DNA from: Rhodopirellula islandica
GTDB taxonomy: Bacteria; Planctomycetota; Planctomycetia; Pirellulales; Pirellulaceae
DNA: 64,000 bases
Assembly: GCF_001027925.1 (NCBI RefSeq)
Contig: NZ_LECT01000043.1
Location: forward strand, 1 to 64,000
Reading direction: 5' to 3'
How positions within the stretch are numbered: the first letter of the stretch is position 1; each line of letters starts with the position of its first letter. The notes beneath the pieces are model-generated. The model was given only the letters and a program-made list of their open reading frames with translations. It searched no databases and was not told the DNA's origin. Below, one piece after another: positions 63,580 to 64,000 of the stretch. The position numbers were made by a program, and so were the translations under genes.

Positions 63580-64000
63580 ATGTCCAATACAATTGTCATC
63601 TTCGGTGCCAGTGGCGACCTGACCAGCCGCAAACTGATCCCCGCGCTCTTCCGGCTCTTCTCTCGCGGACGGTTACCGGAATCGACTCGCATCGTGGGCG
63701 TCTCGCGAAGCCCCTACGAACATTCCCAGTGGCGTGAGTCGCTTCGCGAAACGACGGAGAAGTACGTCGGCAAATCATTCCGCGCTGAAGCATGGGACTC
63801 CTTCGCGCCCAACATCTACTATCAGCCTGGCGACATCAAAGACGCGGACTCGTTCCAATCCCTCGCGAAGTTCTTGGATGAAATCGAAGAAGGCAAACCG
63901 ACCGGTCGTGTTTATTACCTGTCGACGATGCCGCAGTTGTACGAAGAAGCCATCCAACAACTCGGTGACGCAGGATTGGCACGCGACGAGAACGGCGCTC
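63580..64000 (+). CDS. zwf: Glucose-6-phosphate dehydrogenase, cut by window end
   Basis: The first 140 residues are visible: IVIFGASGDLTSRKLIPALF (NADP site with GASGDL, about 5-24), then GVSRSPY and YYLSTMPQLYEEAIQQLGDA. The enzyme opens the oxidative pentose phosphate pathway; gnd at 28202 performs the third step. The catalytic region lies beyond the window. Confidence 0.93.
   Translation, partial: MSNTIVIFGASGDLTSRKLIPALFRLFSRGRLPESTRIVGVSRSPYEHSQWRESLRETTEKYVGKSFRAEAWDSFAPNIYYQPGDIKDADSFQSLAKFLDEIEEGKPTGRVYYLSTMPQLYEEAIQQLGDAGLARDENGA

Overview
The window looks like chromosome of a marine planctomycete close to Rhodopirellula. The backbone carries families typical of that group: paired DUF1592 and DUF1552 proteins, a DUF1559 pseudopilin-like protein, a BBP7-type barrel, a DUF1598 protein and a multihaem c554-type cytochrome. 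It also has a futalosine-type menaquinone gene cluster. This assignment is inference from family content, not a database match.

Left end (1-1660): a leftward tyrosine recombinase followed by an IS91-type HUH transposase that runs off the window. Nested palindromes lie in front of the recombinase.

Cassette array (about 1660-19500): 21 small units, nearly all with one rightward ORF. They are separated by 21 imperfect palindromes of about 76-85 bp (named A to U here) plus one short site. Each palindrome starts with AAC and ends with GTT, has unequal arms with unpaired bases and a central spacer, and resembles an integron attC site. The outer core bases do not fit the classical RYYYAAC/GTTRRRY consensus. 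In 17 of 21 units, the bases leading into the AAC at the unit's end are the reverse complement of the bases starting that same unit, which is what integron cassettes that close into circles should show. Cargo includes a DKNYY protein, a CX5R phosphatase-like protein, a leucine-rich repeat protein, a Clp-N-like protein, a ParD/ParE-type toxin-antitoxin pair, several lipoproteins and many small membrane proteins. Three attC-like sites are split by group II introns: one complete with a reverse transcriptase on + (site H) and two related ORF-less copies on - (sites K and Q). A broken second tyrosine recombinase seems to be cargo of its own unit. I see no clear integron integrase (IntI).

Right of the array (19600-64000) is ordinary backbone: an SDR oxidoreductase ending inside a MITE-like repeat; a Gfo/Idh/MocA oxidoreductase; a BBP7-like barrel; a HEAT-like protein; a GDPD phosphodiesterase behind a DUF1598 protein; gnd; an aldo/keto reductase; a four-haem cytochrome; an EEP-family enzyme; a dicarboxylate-type symporter; a long/short NfeD pair; greA; yacG; a retropepsin-like protein; the DUF1592/DUF1552 pair; an OmpA-like lipoprotein; a HAD hydrolase; the ubiE-ubiX-ubiA-mqnE cluster; dapA; a NarL/FixJ regulator; a DUF4261-like acidic protein; and the start of zwf.

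The strongest candidate for something undescribed is the cassette array: an attC-like system with relaxed cores, colonised by both ORF-bearing and ORF-less group II introns, flanked by and carrying XerC/D-like recombinases rather than a recognisable IntI.
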